Notes: generated by a model from the letters alone, not told the origin. Positions 37,324-46,816 are shown, numbered from the stretch's first letter. The stretch is DNA of 64,000 bases from Sphingopyxis sp. (GCF_016793825.1 NZ_JAEULM010000030.1:120491-184490); one strand, 5' to 3'. Translations and numbers: made by a program.

Positions 37324-38625
37324 ATGCAAAGCAAGTCGACAGGTGGCGCCCTTGGGCTGGATTTCGGTACGACCAACACCGTGGTTGCGCTGGCGGACGG
37401 TGCGGGCGCGACCGAGCTTGTCGAATTCGGCAGCGAGGACCCGCACAGTTCGGTGTTCCGGTCGGCGCTGTGTTTCTGGGAGGAGGAGCGGGCCTGGCAG
37501 GGCATCGCGCATGAGGCGGGTCCGTGGGCGATCGAGGAGTATCTCCAGTCGCCGCTCGACAGCCGGTTTGTCCAATCGTTCAAGAGCGTCGCGGCGAGCC
37601 CGCTGTTCGAGCGCGCGATGATCTTCAACAGGATCTTTCGATTCGAGGATCTTGGCCGGCTTTTCCTGCAGAAGCTCGTGGTTCACGCTGGCGGGCGTCT
37701 GGACGAAAGACCGCGCCGGATCATCGTCGGCAGGCCGGTCGAGTATGCGGGCGCCCGCGCCGACCCCGTGCTGGCGCGCCAACGCTATGACCTTATGCTC
37801 CAGGCGTTTGGTGCCGAGCTTCATTATGTCTTCGAACCGTTGGGTGCGGCCCATAGTTATGCCTCGCGGCTGTCGCGGCCCGCGACGATCCTCGTTGCGG
37901 ACTTCGGGGGCGGGACGACCGACTTCTCGGTTGTTCGCATCGCCGAGCCGGGCGCAGTGCGGCGCTGCATCCCGCTCGCGTCGGCGGGAATTGCGATTGC
38001 CGGCGACCAGTTCGACTATCGCATCGTCGACCGGCTTGTCCTGCCGTTGCTGGGCAAGGGTAGCCATTATCGCTCGTTCGAAAAGATCCTCGAAATTCCG
38101 GGCGGCTATTTCGCCGATTTTGGAAACTGGTCTCGCCTCGCGCTGATGCGGAACCGTCGAACGCTCGACGAGCTTCGGCGATTGCAGCGGGACGCGGAGC
38201 GACCCGAACTCATCGGGCGGATGATCGCGCTGATCGAGCATGAGCAGGGTTTTCCACTCTATGACGCCGTTGGTCGGCTGAAACGGGCGCTTTCGAACAG
38301 CGATGCGGCCCAATTTTCGTTCAGCGGCGGGGGTGTGGAAATCCGGGCGGACGTCCTGCGCCGCGATTTCGAACATTGGATATCGGAAGATCTTGGCCGT
38401 ATCGAGGCCGCAATGGACCGGGCGCTGGAAAAGGCGGGGGTGGAGGCTCGCGGTATCGACCGCGTCTTCCTGACCGGAGGGTCGTCGTTGATCCCGGCGA
38501 TCCGCGCCGTCTTCGACCGCCGTTTCGGTTCCGAACGGATCGCCACTGGCGATGAACTGACATCGATCGCGCACGGTCTTGCCCTGATCGGTGAGGAGGA
38601 AAATCCCGGCGAGTGGGCAAGCTGA
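37324..38625 (+). CDS. yegD: Hsp70 family protein, YegD-like
   Basis: A 433-residue actin/Hsp70-fold ATPase that lacks a substrate-binding domain, like E. coli YegD (about 450 residues). Phosphate motifs are LGLDFGTTNTVVALADG and ILVADFGGGTTDFSVVRI; the adenosine motif is RVFLTGGSSLIPAIRAVF. The client is unknown. ATG 37324 has AAAGGA upstream. Confidence 0.88.
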   Translation: MQSKSTGGALGLDFGTTNTVVALADGAGATELVEFGSEDPHSSVFRSALCFWEEERAWQGIAHEAGPWAIEEYLQSPLDSRFVQSFKSVAASPLFERAMIFNRIFRFEDLGRLFLQKLVVHAGGRLDERPRRIIVGRPVEYAGARADPVLARQRYDLMLQAFGAELHYVFEPLGAAHSYASRLSRPATILVADFGGGTTDFSVVRIAEPGAVRRCIPLASAGIAIAGDQFDYRIVDRLVLPLLGKGSHYRSFEKILEIPGGYFADFGNWSRLALMRNRRTLDELRRLQRDAERPELIGRMIALIEHEQGFPLYDAVGRLKRALSNSDAAQFSFSGGGVEIRADVLRRDFEHWISEDLGRIEAAMDRALEKAGVEARGIDRVFLTGGSSLIPAIRAVFDRRFGSERIATGDELTSIAHGLALIGEEENPGEWAS

Positions 38626-38680
38626 TCGCTATGGCGGATCAAGAGAAGGATTAGCCCGTCGGGAAAAGGCGAAAAAGGCT

Positions 38681-38716
38681 ACAATAATTATTGTAATTGC
38701 GAATCGTTCTCGATAA
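38681..38716. promoter_or_regulatory. AT-rich palindrome plus Fur-box-like site
   Basis: A perfect 14-bp palindrome ACAATAATTATTGT (38681-38694) is followed by TTGCGAATCGTTCTCGATAA (38697-38716). The latter shares the core AATCGTTC-x-CG with two sites upstream of the siderophore receptor at 44988-45036. Such sites in front of iron genes suggest control by Fur. Confidence 0.6.
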
Positions 38717-38747
38717 TGGCGAGCTTCCTTCAGGCAGACTCCTCCCA

Positions 38748-39389
38748 ATGCATGCACCCCAAAATCAGCGACCGGCGAGCAAGAAGAGCCGCAAGGCCTT
38801 CTGGCTGAAGCAGCTGCATATGTGGCATTGGATGAGTTCGGCGATCAGCCTGATCGGGCTCGTCCTGTTCGCGATCACCGGCTTCACGCTCAATCACGCC
38901 GCCGATATCGAAGGCTCGCCCGTCGTGACCGAGAAAGCGGTGCAAATGCCGCCGACGATTCTCGGACAACTCGGCGCCGATCCCGCGGGCGGGAAGGGTG
39001 CGCTGCCCAAACCCGTCGCGACGTGGGTCGAAGGTCATTTTCCGGTCAAGGCGTCGGGTGAGGCCGAATGGTCCGCCGATGAAGTGTATCTGCCGGCGCC
39101 GCGCCCGGGCGGAGATGCCTGGGTCGCGATCGATCGCGCAACGGGCGAGGTGACAAGCGAAGTCACCGACCGTGGGTGGATCTCCTATCTCAACGATCTC
39201 CACAAGGGCCGCAATTCGGGGCAGGAATGGAGCCTGTTCATCGATATCTTCGCCTTTGCGTGCATGGTCTTCGCGATCACGGGCCTTTTCCTGCTGTGGC
39301 TGCATTCGGCAAAGCGCAAGAGCACGTGGCCGCTCGTTGGCGCGGGCCTTGTCCTTCCGGCGGCCGTCGCGATCATTTTCATCCACTAA
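38748..39389 (+). CDS. PepSY-associated membrane protein
   Basis: A 213-residue inner-membrane protein: an N-terminal helix with a His-rich start (LKQLHMWHWMSSAISLIGLVLFAITGFTLNHA), a periplasmic PepSY-like part (VYLPAPRPGGDAWVAIDRATGEV, SYLNDLHKGRNSG) and two C-terminal helices. It heads an iron-linked operon with DUF2271, DUF4198 and ApbE and may act in periplasmic flavin-based ferric reduction (inference from context). Confidence 0.8.
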   Translation: MHAPQNQRPASKKSRKAFWLKQLHMWHWMSSAISLIGLVLFAITGFTLNHAADIEGSPVVTEKAVQMPPTILGQLGADPAGGKGALPKPVATWVEGHFPVKASGEAEWSADEVYLPAPRPGGDAWVAIDRATGEVTSEVTDRGWISYLNDLHKGRNSGQEWSLFIDIFAFACMVFAITGLFLLWLHSAKRKSTWPLVGAGLVLPAAVAIIFIH

Positions 39390-39400
39390 GGAGAGCTTTC

Positions 39401-39928
39401 ATGCAGTCCCCATCGCGAACGATCCTGATTGGCGGAACATTGGCGGCGGCGTTGACGGCGCCGGTCGTCGCGGCGGCGGCACCGGCCACGATGGACGTCA
39501 CGATCACGATCCCGCAACTGAAGGTCGCCGAATATCACCGCCCTTATGTGGCGATCTGGGTCGAAAAGGCCGGCGCGCCCGCCAAGACTGTCGCGGTCTG
39601 GTACGACCATGACATGAAGAACAACGAGGGCAACAAGTGGCTGCGCGACGTGCGTCAGTGGTGGCGTGCCTCGGGCCGCACGATGACCTTCCCCGCGAAT
39701 GGCATCACGGGCGCGACGCGCGCGCCCGGCGCGCAGAAAATATCGTTCACCCGGGCGCAGCTCGGCGCGACCGCTGCCGGCGAATATACACTTGTTATCG
39801 AAGCGGCGCGCGAGGTTGGCGGCCGCGAACTTCTCCGCATTCCGTTCACTTGGCCGGCGAAAGCCGGTGCCGGCGGCCGCGCCGCGGGCAAAGCCGAATT
39901 GGGCGCCGTCTCGGTCGCTTTCCGTTGA
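39401..39928 (+). CDS. DUF2271 periplasmic protein
   Basis: A 175-residue exported protein (signal peptide to about APVVAAAAPA). The mature domain has VTITIPQLKVAEYHRPYVAIWVE, VAVWYDHDMKNNEGNKWLRDVRQWWRASGR and GEYTLVIEAAREVGGRELLRIPF, typical of DUF2271. These proteins accompany PepSY and FMN-transferase genes. The ribosome binding site AAGGAGAG precedes ATG 39401. Confidence 0.85.
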   Translation: MQSPSRTILIGGTLAAALTAPVVAAAAPATMDVTITIPQLKVAEYHRPYVAIWVEKAGAPAKTVAVWYDHDMKNNEGNKWLRDVRQWWRASGRTMTFPANGITGATRAPGAQKISFTRAQLGATAAGEYTLVIEAAREVGGRELLRIPFTWPAKAGAGGRAAGKAELGAVSVAFR

Positions 39929-39948
39929 TCTTTCGAAAGGACAGGCAA

Positions 39949-40779
39949 ATGAAGAAGCAGATTCTCCGACTGGCCGCGACGGTCGCGTTGGCGGCAATGG
40001 CCGTTGTTCCGGCGAGTGCACATCGGCAGTGGATGATGCCGTCGTCCACGGTGCTTTCGGGCGATGATGTCTGGGTAACGGTCGACGCCGCGGTTTCGAA
40101 CGACCTGTTCTATTTCGAACATCAGCCGCTGCGGCTCGACGCGGTCAAGGCGTGGGCGCCCGACGGCACCGAAGTGGCGATCGAGAACAAGTCCACGGGG
40201 CGCTATCGCAGCACGTTCGACGTTCACCTGACGCAGAAGGGGACCTATCGCATCGCGTCGGTCGCCGACATGCTGATGGGCAGCTATGACCTCAATGGCA
40301 AGACCGAGCGTCTGCCGCGCGGGACGACCGCCGACAATCTCGCCGAGAGGGTTCCTGCGGGCGCGACCAACGTGAAGACCGCTGAAGCCAACAATCGCAA
40401 CGAGATTTTCGTGACCGTCGGCGAGCCGACGACAACATTGTTCAAGCCGACGGGCAAGGGCATCGAGCTGGTTCCCGTGACCCATCCGAATGACCTGATC
40501 GCCGGAGAGGCGGCGACATTCCAGTTCCTGCTGGACGGAAAGCCCGCGGCGGATTTGCCGGTGACAGTCATTCCCGGCGGAATCCGGTATCGCGACCAGC
40601 TTGGCCAGATCGATCTCAAGACCGGTGCCGACGGCAAGGTGTCGGTGACCTGGCCCGAAGCCGGCATGTACTGGCTGAACGTCACGACGCCGCAGGCCGG
40701 CGAGGGCGCGGAAGGGACGCCGCCGCCGATCGCGCGCCGCGCGAGCTATGTCACGACGCTTGAGGTGCTGGCACCCTGA
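39949..40779 (+). CDS. DUF4198 periplasmic protein
   Basis: A 276-residue exported protein with signal peptide to ASA and mature start HRQWMMPSSTVLSGDDVWVTVDAAVSNDLFYF. Family features are TFDVHLTQKGTYRIAS, LIAGEAATFQFLLDGKPAADLPVTV and AGMYWLNVTT. DUF4198 proteins are linked to metal or siderophore uptake. The start is ATG 39949. Confidence 0.85.
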   Translation: MKKQILRLAATVALAAMAVVPASAHRQWMMPSSTVLSGDDVWVTVDAAVSNDLFYFEHQPLRLDAVKAWAPDGTEVAIENKSTGRYRSTFDVHLTQKGTYRIASVADMLMGSYDLNGKTERLPRGTTADNLAERVPAGATNVKTAEANNRNEIFVTVGEPTTTLFKPTGKGIELVPVTHPNDLIAGEAATFQFLLDGKPAADLPVTVIPGGIRYRDQLGQIDLKTGADGKVSVTWPEAGMYWLNVTTPQAGEGAEGTPPPIARRASYVTTLEVLAP

Positions 40780-40805
40780 ACGACCGGGTTCTGATTCCGC
40801 GTGCG

Positions 40806-41735
40806 TTGACGCCGGCCGCCTTTGCGCCGCGCGTCGCGGACGGGGGCGTCGAAAGCTTCGCGGGCGAGACGATGGGCACCAACTGGTCGCTCCACGTCCT
40901 GTCCCCGCCGTCCGATGTCGTGGCGGGGCTTCAGGCCGCGTTCGACCGCGTCGTCGCGCAGATGAGCCAATGGGCGCCGGACTCCGATCTGTCGCGTTTC
41001 AATCGGGCGCCGGCCGGGCAATGGCAGGCGGTGCAGCCCGAACTGGCCCATGTCATGACGGCCGCGACCAGGATTGCGGAGGCTAGCGATGGTGCCTTCG
41101 ATATCGGCCTTGGCAAACTTACCGAGCTTTGGGGATTCGGCAGCAACGGGCTGGTGACTCGTCCGCCGGACAGCGTCAGCCCGGACGACCGCACGATCGA
41201 ATTCGATGCCGGGACGTCGCGCGTCCGCCGCGGCGCGCACGCGGCGCTCGATCTGTCGGGGATCGCCAAGGGCTATGGCGTCGATCTCGCGGCCGAATGG
41301 CTGCTTGACCAGGGTGTCCGGCATTTCCTGATTGAAGTCGGTGGCGAACTGCGCGGAGAGGGAATTCGCCCCGACGGCCAACCCTGGTGGGTCGATGTCG
41401 AGATGCCGCCCACATCCTCCCGTCCCGCCTGGCGCATCGCGCTGCATGATCTGTCGGTTGCGACTTCGGGCAACTACCGGCGCAATTTCGAAGCGGATGG
41501 CCAGCAGTTTTCGCACAGCTTCGACCCGCGCACTGCGCGCCCGATCATCAACGGCGTGTCATCGGTGACCGTCGTGCATCGCAGTTGCATGATGGCGGAT
41601 GGTTGGGCGACCGCCTTGACAGTAGTCGGGCCGGACAGGGCGATGGAGCTGGCCGACGCGGAGGGGCTGGCGGCGACCATGGTCGTGGGCGACCGCGAAT
41701 TCTGTTCGCGCGAGTGGCGCGCGATGCTGGATTAG
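40806..41735 (+). CDS. apbE: FAD:protein FMN transferase
   Basis: A 309-residue enzyme that attaches FMN covalently to Thr of target proteins. Motifs are GETMGTNWSLHV, LDLSGIAKGYGVD, FLIEVGGELRGEG, SHSFDPRTARPI and MMADGWATAL. The N-terminus is uncertain: TTG 40806 is the first usable start, but the frame is open back to a CTG at 40776 that overlaps the previous stop as CTGA, and the residues between (DRVLIPRALTP) look coding. It is fourth in the iron operon and may flavinylate the PepSY partner. Confidence 0.88.
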   Translation: MTPAAFAPRVADGGVESFAGETMGTNWSLHVLSPPSDVVAGLQAAFDRVVAQMSQWAPDSDLSRFNRAPAGQWQAVQPELAHVMTAATRIAEASDGAFDIGLGKLTELWGFGSNGLVTRPPDSVSPDDRTIEFDAGTSRVRRGAHAALDLSGIAKGYGVDLAAEWLLDQGVRHFLIEVGGELRGEGIRPDGQPWWVDVEMPPTSSRPAWRIALHDLSVATSGNYRRNFEADGQQFSHSFDPRTARPIINGVSSVTVVHRSCMMADGWATALTVVGPDRAMELADAEGLAATMVVGDREFCSREWRAMLD

Positions 41736-42415
41736 CTGTCGGCCCAGCGCCGCAACAAATTGTGGTACACTCCGGTCAGACGCACCACCGTCGCATCGCC
41801 CTGACCGAGCGCCATCGCCGCACCTTGCACGCCCATGTCGAGATCGAAGAGCAGGTTTCGCTGGCCCTGATCGCGGACCATCGACTGGATCCACATGAAG
41901 CTCGCCACGCGTGCGCCCGATGTGACGAGTTCAACGCGGTGGACGGTGGTCGAAGGATACAGAACCATGTGCCCCGCCGGCAGTTTGAGTCCCGGCGCTT
42001 CGGTAAACCCCTCGACCACCAGGCCGCCGCCTTCATAACTGTCGGGGTCGGCAAGAAAGAGCGTAGCGGACAGATCGCTGCGCATCCGGAAATCGCTGCC
42101 GCGCCGCATCCGGATCGCATTGTCGATATGGTCGCCGAAATTTTCGCCGCCGGAATAGCGGTTGAAATAGGGGGGATAGATTTTGAGCGGCAGCGCCGCC
42201 GCGATGAACAGCGGGGCGCGGCCAAGCGCGTCGAGAACAAACCGCCCCGCCTCTGCTGCGGCTTCGCCGAATTCGGGCAATTGCTGGTTGTGCTTGGCGA
42301 GCGCCGCCTGGGGCCCCGACGTTTCATTACCGTCGACCCAGTCGGCGGCATCGAGCAGCGCGCGGAGCCTGGCGACGCCTGCCGCGTCGAGAATATCTGG
42401 AATGATGCGGATCAT
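41732..42415 (-). CDS. Fe(II)/2-oxoglutarate-dependent oxygenase, PiuC/PKHD type
   Basis: A 227-residue jelly-roll oxygenase. Iron ligands are His96 and Asp98 (FGDHIDNA) and a distal His (TTVHRVELV); the 2-oxoglutarate Arg region is SGARVASFMWIQSMVRD. Members are typically encoded next to siderophore receptors, as here. It is convergent with apbE by a 4-nt stop overlap. Confidence 0.88.
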   Translation of the reverse strand: MIRIIPDILDAAGVARLRALLDAADWVDGNETSGPQAALAKHNQQLPEFGEAAAEAGRFVLDALGRAPLFIAAALPLKIYPPYFNRYSGGENFGDHIDNAIRMRRGSDFRMRSDLSATLFLADPDSYEGGGLVVEGFTEAPGLKLPAGHMVLYPSTTVHRVELVTSGARVASFMWIQSMVRDQGQRNLLFDLDMGVQGAAMALGQGDATVVRLTGVYHNLLRRWADS

Positions 42416-42472
42416 GCGCCGCTTCTAGGCTGAAAAGGGCGGGAACGGCAATCGCCGCGCCCGCCCGCTTGA

Positions 42473-44950
42473 TCAGAAATTATAGAAGAGACTGAACACT
42501 GCCGAGCGCGCGTCGCCGGGCGTTGCCCAGCCGCCGCTGACCGCGCCCCCGCCAACGACACCCGTGCCGGATATCGTCGCCGCGCCGACATTGTTGCGGA
42601 CGCCCGTGTAATAGTCCTCGTTCGTCAGGTTCGAGACATTAAGCTGCGCGACGAAGCCGTTCTTGAAGTCATAGGACACAAAGGCACGGTGGATCAGATA
42701 GTCATCGACCATGAACTGCGTGCGCTGAGCGAGGTTGCGCTGGTTGGTCGCGAACTTGCCCTGATAGGTGATGCCGTAACCGATCTGGAGCCCGAACGGG
42801 AAGACATAGGTCGTGAACAGGCTTCCCGAATGCTTCGGCGTCTGGATGAGCTGGTCGCCGCGCTGCGGATCGGGGGTAGCGGCATTGTTGCCGCAACCGG
42901 TCGCTCCCGGCGTCGCAAGGCAGAAGTCCGAAACGCTCTGTCGCACTTCGCTGTCGAGATAGGTGTAGTTGGCAAACACCGCCCATTCCGGGGTGATATT
43001 TCCGGTCACACCGAGCGCGACGCCGTCGACGCGCGATTCGCCGTCAAGAACCTGCAGCGAATTGGGCTGTGCGGGATCGTTCGACGGGGTCCGGAAGTTG
43101 CTGCGCTCGTTGCGGAACAGTGCTGCGGTAAGCAAAAGCTTCTTGTTCGCCAGTTCGGCCTTGGCGCCGATTTCGTAGGTCCGGGCCTTTTCCGGCGCGA
43201 CGGCGCAGGGATCGGCTGCACCGGTCGCGGCGAGCGTGCCGCAGCCCAGGCGCACCGTCGCCGACGAGGGCGTCTTGGCATTGCCATAGGCGCTGTACAG
43301 GCTGACGTTTTCGATCGGATGGAAGACCGCGCCAACGCGGTACGAGAAGAGGCTCTCGTCGCTGACCTGCGTCGGCAACTGCAGCGCCGTGAGCGGAGTC
43401 GTACCCGGCGGATAGGTTCCGAGCGGGATGTTGCGGAATTCCGCGCGGTTCTTTTCGTACCGCACGCCGGCGTTCAGTTCGAACATCGAGCCAAGTTCCA
43501 GCGTGTCGAACGCATAGATCGCGGCGTTGTGGCTATGCCCCTTCGATCGGGCGGTGACCGTGAAATTGATCGGGCCGGTGTAGACCGTGTCCGGGTTCGC
43601 AAGATTGATCTGCGGCAGCGGGATCGCCTGACCCAAGGTGTTGCGCGCAAGGCTGGCGGTCGTGATGCTGTAGTCTTCCCAGCTCAGCGAGCCGCCGACC
43701 ACGAGTGTGTTGTGGACGCCGCCGGCGGTGCCGCTCTCGACGGTCAGGTCCGTCTGGTTATGGACAAGGTTGTTCACCTGGTCGCGGACCAGTCCGCGCG
43801 GGCCGTTGGGCTGGAAAAAGCCGGGCGCCACCGTGACGACGAGCGGGTTCGCGCTGGTACGGAATACCCCGGCGGAATCCACGACGTTGGTCAACGAGAC
43901 AGTACAGGCGTTACCCGTCGTCGCGTTTGCCGACGATCCGACCGGTTGTCGGTTGTTGGCGAGGCAGAAGGTGCCTTGCGGCGCACTCGTCTGGCTGTAC
44001 TGGCCGACGCGCTGCCAGCGGGTCAGGTTACGGATCGAGATATTGTCGTTGAAGGCGTGGCGGAACGTTGCGGTCAGGCGGTCGACCTTGGTCTTCTGCT
44101 TGTCCAGATTGACGATACCGAAATAGTCGCTGTCGTTGACTCCGGGCAGCGGCCCGTCGTTGAGCGTGCTGAGGAAGAAGGGGACGCCATAGATCGGCGT
44201 GTTGTTATCGTCCTGATGGATATAGGCCAGCGTCAGGCTGGTGTCGCTGTCGACGCCGATCGTGATCGACGGCGCGACGCCCCAGCGCTGGTAAGATTCA
44301 ACGTCGCGGCCCGGAACGTCGTTCTCATGATACATCGCGTTCAGGCGGACGGCGATCAGCTCGTTCACGCGCCAGTTGCTATCAACGGATGCGCGATAGT
44401 AATTGTCGGTCCCGACCGCGGCCTGCACCGTCGTCGCGTTGCGCGCGAACGGGATCTTGCTGACGAGATTGATCGTGCCGCCGACGCTGCCCGATCCGTT
44501 GAAGACGGAATTTGCGCCGTTGTAGACTTCGATCTGCTGCAAATTGAACGGGTCGGTCCGGCTGTACTGCGCGCTGTCGCGGACGCCGTCGACGGTGAGG
44601 TCGTTGTTCGCCGAATAGCCGCGCAGGTTGATCGAGTCGCCATAGCCGCCGCCGCCTTCGCCGGCGCCGAAGGTGATGCCCGGGATCGTCGACAGCGCGT
44701 CGCGCAGCGTCAGGAGATTCTGCTGGCGCAATTGTTCCTGCGACACGACGGTGACCGTCTGGGGCGTATCGACGATGGGTGCCGTGGACTTCGGCGATTC
44801 CACCTCGGTCGCGAGGCTGCCGGTCACGATAATGTCGTTACGGCTGCCAGGTGCGTCCTGGGCGGCGTCGGCTTCGGCTGCGAGCGCGGGCGCGCTGATC
44901 AGGCTGCCCACGCAGGAGAGTGCGAGGAACGATGCGGAAGAAGTTTTCAC
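42473..44950 (-). CDS. TonB-dependent siderophore receptor (Fiu-like)
   Basis: An 825-residue outer-membrane receptor. The start is GTG 44950, with AAGGGGG 8 nt upstream and signal peptide to APALA; an in-frame ATG at 45010 would spoil the signal. The plug shows VVSQEQLRQQNLLTLRDALSTIPGITFGAGEGGG, NLRGYSANNDLTVDGVRDSAQYSRTDPFNLQQIEVYNGANSVFNGSGSVGGTINLVSK, and the barrel ends in SLFYNF. It resembles catecholate siderophore receptors. Two Fur-box-like sites lie just upstream. Confidence 0.93.
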   Translation of the reverse strand: MKTSSASFLALSCVGSLISAPALAAEADAAQDAPGSRNDIIVTGSLATEVESPKSTAPIVDTPQTVTVVSQEQLRQQNLLTLRDALSTIPGITFGAGEGGGGYGDSINLRGYSANNDLTVDGVRDSAQYSRTDPFNLQQIEVYNGANSVFNGSGSVGGTINLVSKIPFARNATTVQAAVGTDNYYRASVDSNWRVNELIAVRLNAMYHENDVPGRDVESYQRWGVAPSITIGVDSDTSLTLAYIHQDDNNTPIYGVPFFLSTLNDGPLPGVNDSDYFGIVNLDKQKTKVDRLTATFRHAFNDNISIRNLTRWQRVGQYSQTSAPQGTFCLANNRQPVGSSANATTGNACTVSLTNVVDSAGVFRTSANPLVVTVAPGFFQPNGPRGLVRDQVNNLVHNQTDLTVESGTAGGVHNTLVVGGSLSWEDYSITTASLARNTLGQAIPLPQINLANPDTVYTGPINFTVTARSKGHSHNAAIYAFDTLELGSMFELNAGVRYEKNRAEFRNIPLGTYPPGTTPLTALQLPTQVSDESLFSYRVGAVFHPIENVSLYSAYGNAKTPSSATVRLGCGTLAATGAADPCAVAPEKARTYEIGAKAELANKKLLLTAALFRNERSNFRTPSNDPAQPNSLQVLDGESRVDGVALGVTGNITPEWAVFANYTYLDSEVRQSVSDFCLATPGATGCGNNAATPDPQRGDQLIQTPKHSGSLFTTYVFPFGLQIGYGITYQGKFATNQRNLAQRTQFMVDDYLIHRAFVSYDFKNGFVAQLNVSNLTNEDYYTGVRNNVGAATISGTGVVGGGAVSGGWATPGDARSAVFSLFYNF

Positions 44951-44987
44951 GGATAACCCCCTTTTGGTTTGGTTGTCCGCGCCGCTA

Positions 44988-45036
44988 TTGAGAGTCGTTC
45001 GCAGTGTCAACAGATATTGATAATCGTTCGCGTTTA
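44988..45036 (-). promoter_or_regulatory. Two Fur-box-like sites upstream of the siderophore receptor
   Basis: TTGAGAGTCGTTCGCAGTGT (44988-45007) and TTGATAATCGTTCGCGTTTA (45017-45036) start 29 bp apart and share TTGA-x-A-x-TCGTTCGC. A third relative is at 38697-38716 before the PepSY operon. The shared motif implies one iron-responsive regulator for the whole island. Confidence 0.65.
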
Positions 45037-45081
45037 TGTCGCAAATTGTGGCAATCGAGCATCTGAAAGGGTGTGGGCGCC

Positions 45082-45807
45082 TTAGCGCTTACTTTCGAGC
45101 CACCAACGCTGCCGCCAGCCATAGGAGCTCGCGACCGGCTCACCCGCGCTGTTCGTCGCGGGCCTGAAGCGGAACCGCTCTTCGATCAGGCGACACGTCG
45201 TCGCGTCCAGCGAAGCATCGCCGCTCGACCGCGTAACGCGGCACCTGGTAACTCGCCCGGTCGGCTCGATCGTGAAGCGCACCTCCACCTCGCCACCGAC
45301 GTTCGCGCGGCTTGCCGTCTTTGGATAATCGCGGTCGCGGATCACGCCGCTCTGCCATATGGCTTTGCTGCCACCTCCCGTTCCAGAGCCCGAACCGCCA
45401 GCGCCCGTTCCGTCGCCGCGCCCCCCGGCGCCTGAACCGGGGCCGGGCGTGGGCGTGGCACCGGCGGAAGCATCCGCGCCCGATCCTGGCGTTGATGCAG
45501 CGACAACCTCCTGCGGCTTTGGTGGTGGCAGCCTGGGAGGCGGCGCGACGACAGGTGCAGCCTTCGCATATTCGTTCGCGGCTGAGGCCTTGCCGCTCGG
45601 TCTCTCCCGCGGTGTCCGATCAGGCACCGTCTTTTCGTTCGACGGCGGCGCGGGGAGGGCGATAGCACTGATCGCCTCGCTAGCTGTGCGTAGCACGGGG
45701 AGGTCGAATCCGCTCGCCAGGCCCAACCCAATGCCGACCGCGACAAATAGCGCACCGCCGCTGGCGAGCAGCCGCTGTCGAGCCGGAATCTGTCCCGTAT
45801 AGACCAT
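45082..45807 (-). CDS. tonB: TonB family energy transducer
   Basis: A 241-residue protein: one N-terminal membrane anchor (LLASGGALFVAVGIGLGLASG), a Pro/Gly-rich spacer (APPPRLPPPKPQ, long Gly-Ser-Gly stretch) and the C-terminal TonB domain (DYPKTASRANVGGEVEVRFTIEPTGRVTRCRVTRSSG, CRLIEERFRFRPA). It passes energy from ExbBD to outer-membrane receptors, probably the one beside it. Confidence 0.88.
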   Translation of the reverse strand: MVYTGQIPARQRLLASGGALFVAVGIGLGLASGFDLPVLRTASEAISAIALPAPPSNEKTVPDRTPRERPSGKASAANEYAKAAPVVAPPPRLPPPKPQEVVAASTPGSGADASAGATPTPGPGSGAGGRGDGTGAGGSGSGTGGGSKAIWQSGVIRDRDYPKTASRANVGGEVEVRFTIEPTGRVTRCRVTRSSGDASLDATTCRLIEERFRFRPATNSAGEPVASSYGWRQRWWLESKR

Positions 45808-45852
45808 CGCGCCTTCCCGGGCGCGCGTTCGCCGCGCGCGTTCGCCGCCGGT

Positions 45853-46719
45853 CTAGAGGAACGCCTCTAGCGTGGACATGAACCGCTCGAACTGGTCATG
45901 ATGCAACCAGTGGCCGGCGTTTTCGAATTCGATGACCTTTGCGGTCCTGAAATGATCGAGGCGCCCGTCTTTCTCAGGATTCGAGGCCCAGCTGTCGGCG
46001 CCATAAAGCAGGAGCGTCGGACAGGTGATGGCCGACCAGAGCGATTCGATATCATTCTGTGGTAAATCGACGATTGGCCAGACATTCAGATAATTGTCGA
46101 ATTTCCAGCTCCAGCTCCCGTCTTCGTTGCGGTTGATGCCGTGGATGGTCAGATGCCGGGCCTGCTCGGGCGTCAGATAGGCATTTTCGGCTGCCATTCG
46201 TGCCAGCGCATCGTCGAGCGTCGCATAGCGGCGCGGTTGTCGCCCGGCGGCCTGACGCTTGTCGTCGATCCATTTGCGAAACCGGTCGGCAAAGGGTTTC
46301 GCTGCACGCTCGGCCATGATCTTCGGCGAAGGGCCCAGCCCCTCGATCGCGACCAGTTTCTTCACATTGGCGGGATAGAGCCCGGTATAGCGAAGCGCGA
46401 TGTTGCCGCCCATCGAATGCGCCACGATCGTCACCGGCGCGAGGTCGAGCTGATGGATCAACTGCGCGAGATCATAGACGAACGCGCCCATTTCATAATT
46501 GCCATCGGGCGCCCATGCGCTGTCGCCATGTCCGCGAAGGTCGGGAGCGATGATATGGTAGCGATCGGCCAGCCGATCGGCCACCCAGTCCCAGCTGCGG
46601 CAATGGTCGCGTCCGCCGTGGACCAGCAATAGGGGCGGTGCATCGCGATTGCCCCAGTCGGCGTAGTGCAGCTTCAACCGTTGCGAGATGAAGCTGTTGG
46701 AGGTGGGGCCACTTGCCAT
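45853..46719 (-). CDS. Alpha/beta hydrolase
   Basis: A 288-residue alpha/beta-fold hydrolase. The nucleophile is in AHSMGGNIALRY, the oxyanion region LLVHGGRDHCRSWDWVA, the acid in LLYGADSWASN and the His in ENAGHWLHHDQFERF. ATG 46719 has AAGGAG 7 nt upstream. It is divergent from the SDR gene. The substrate is unknown. Confidence 0.9.
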   Translation of the reverse strand: MASGPTSNSFISQRLKLHYADWGNRDAPPLLLVHGGRDHCRSWDWVADRLADRYHIIAPDLRGHGDSAWAPDGNYEMGAFVYDLAQLIHQLDLAPVTIVAHSMGGNIALRYTGLYPANVKKLVAIEGLGPSPKIMAERAAKPFADRFRKWIDDKRQAAGRQPRRYATLDDALARMAAENAYLTPEQARHLTIHGINRNEDGSWSWKFDNYLNVWPIVDLPQNDIESLWSAITCPTLLLYGADSWASNPEKDGRLDHFRTAKVIEFENAGHWLHHDQFERFMSTLEAFL

Positions 46720-46816
46720 CTTCGGCTCCTTGCTGTCTGGTCCAGTTTCAAAAGGCGACTGAATGGGATCCGTCAACCCCACAGCGGTTCCATCAAGGGA
46801 AAGGAACACCAAACGC

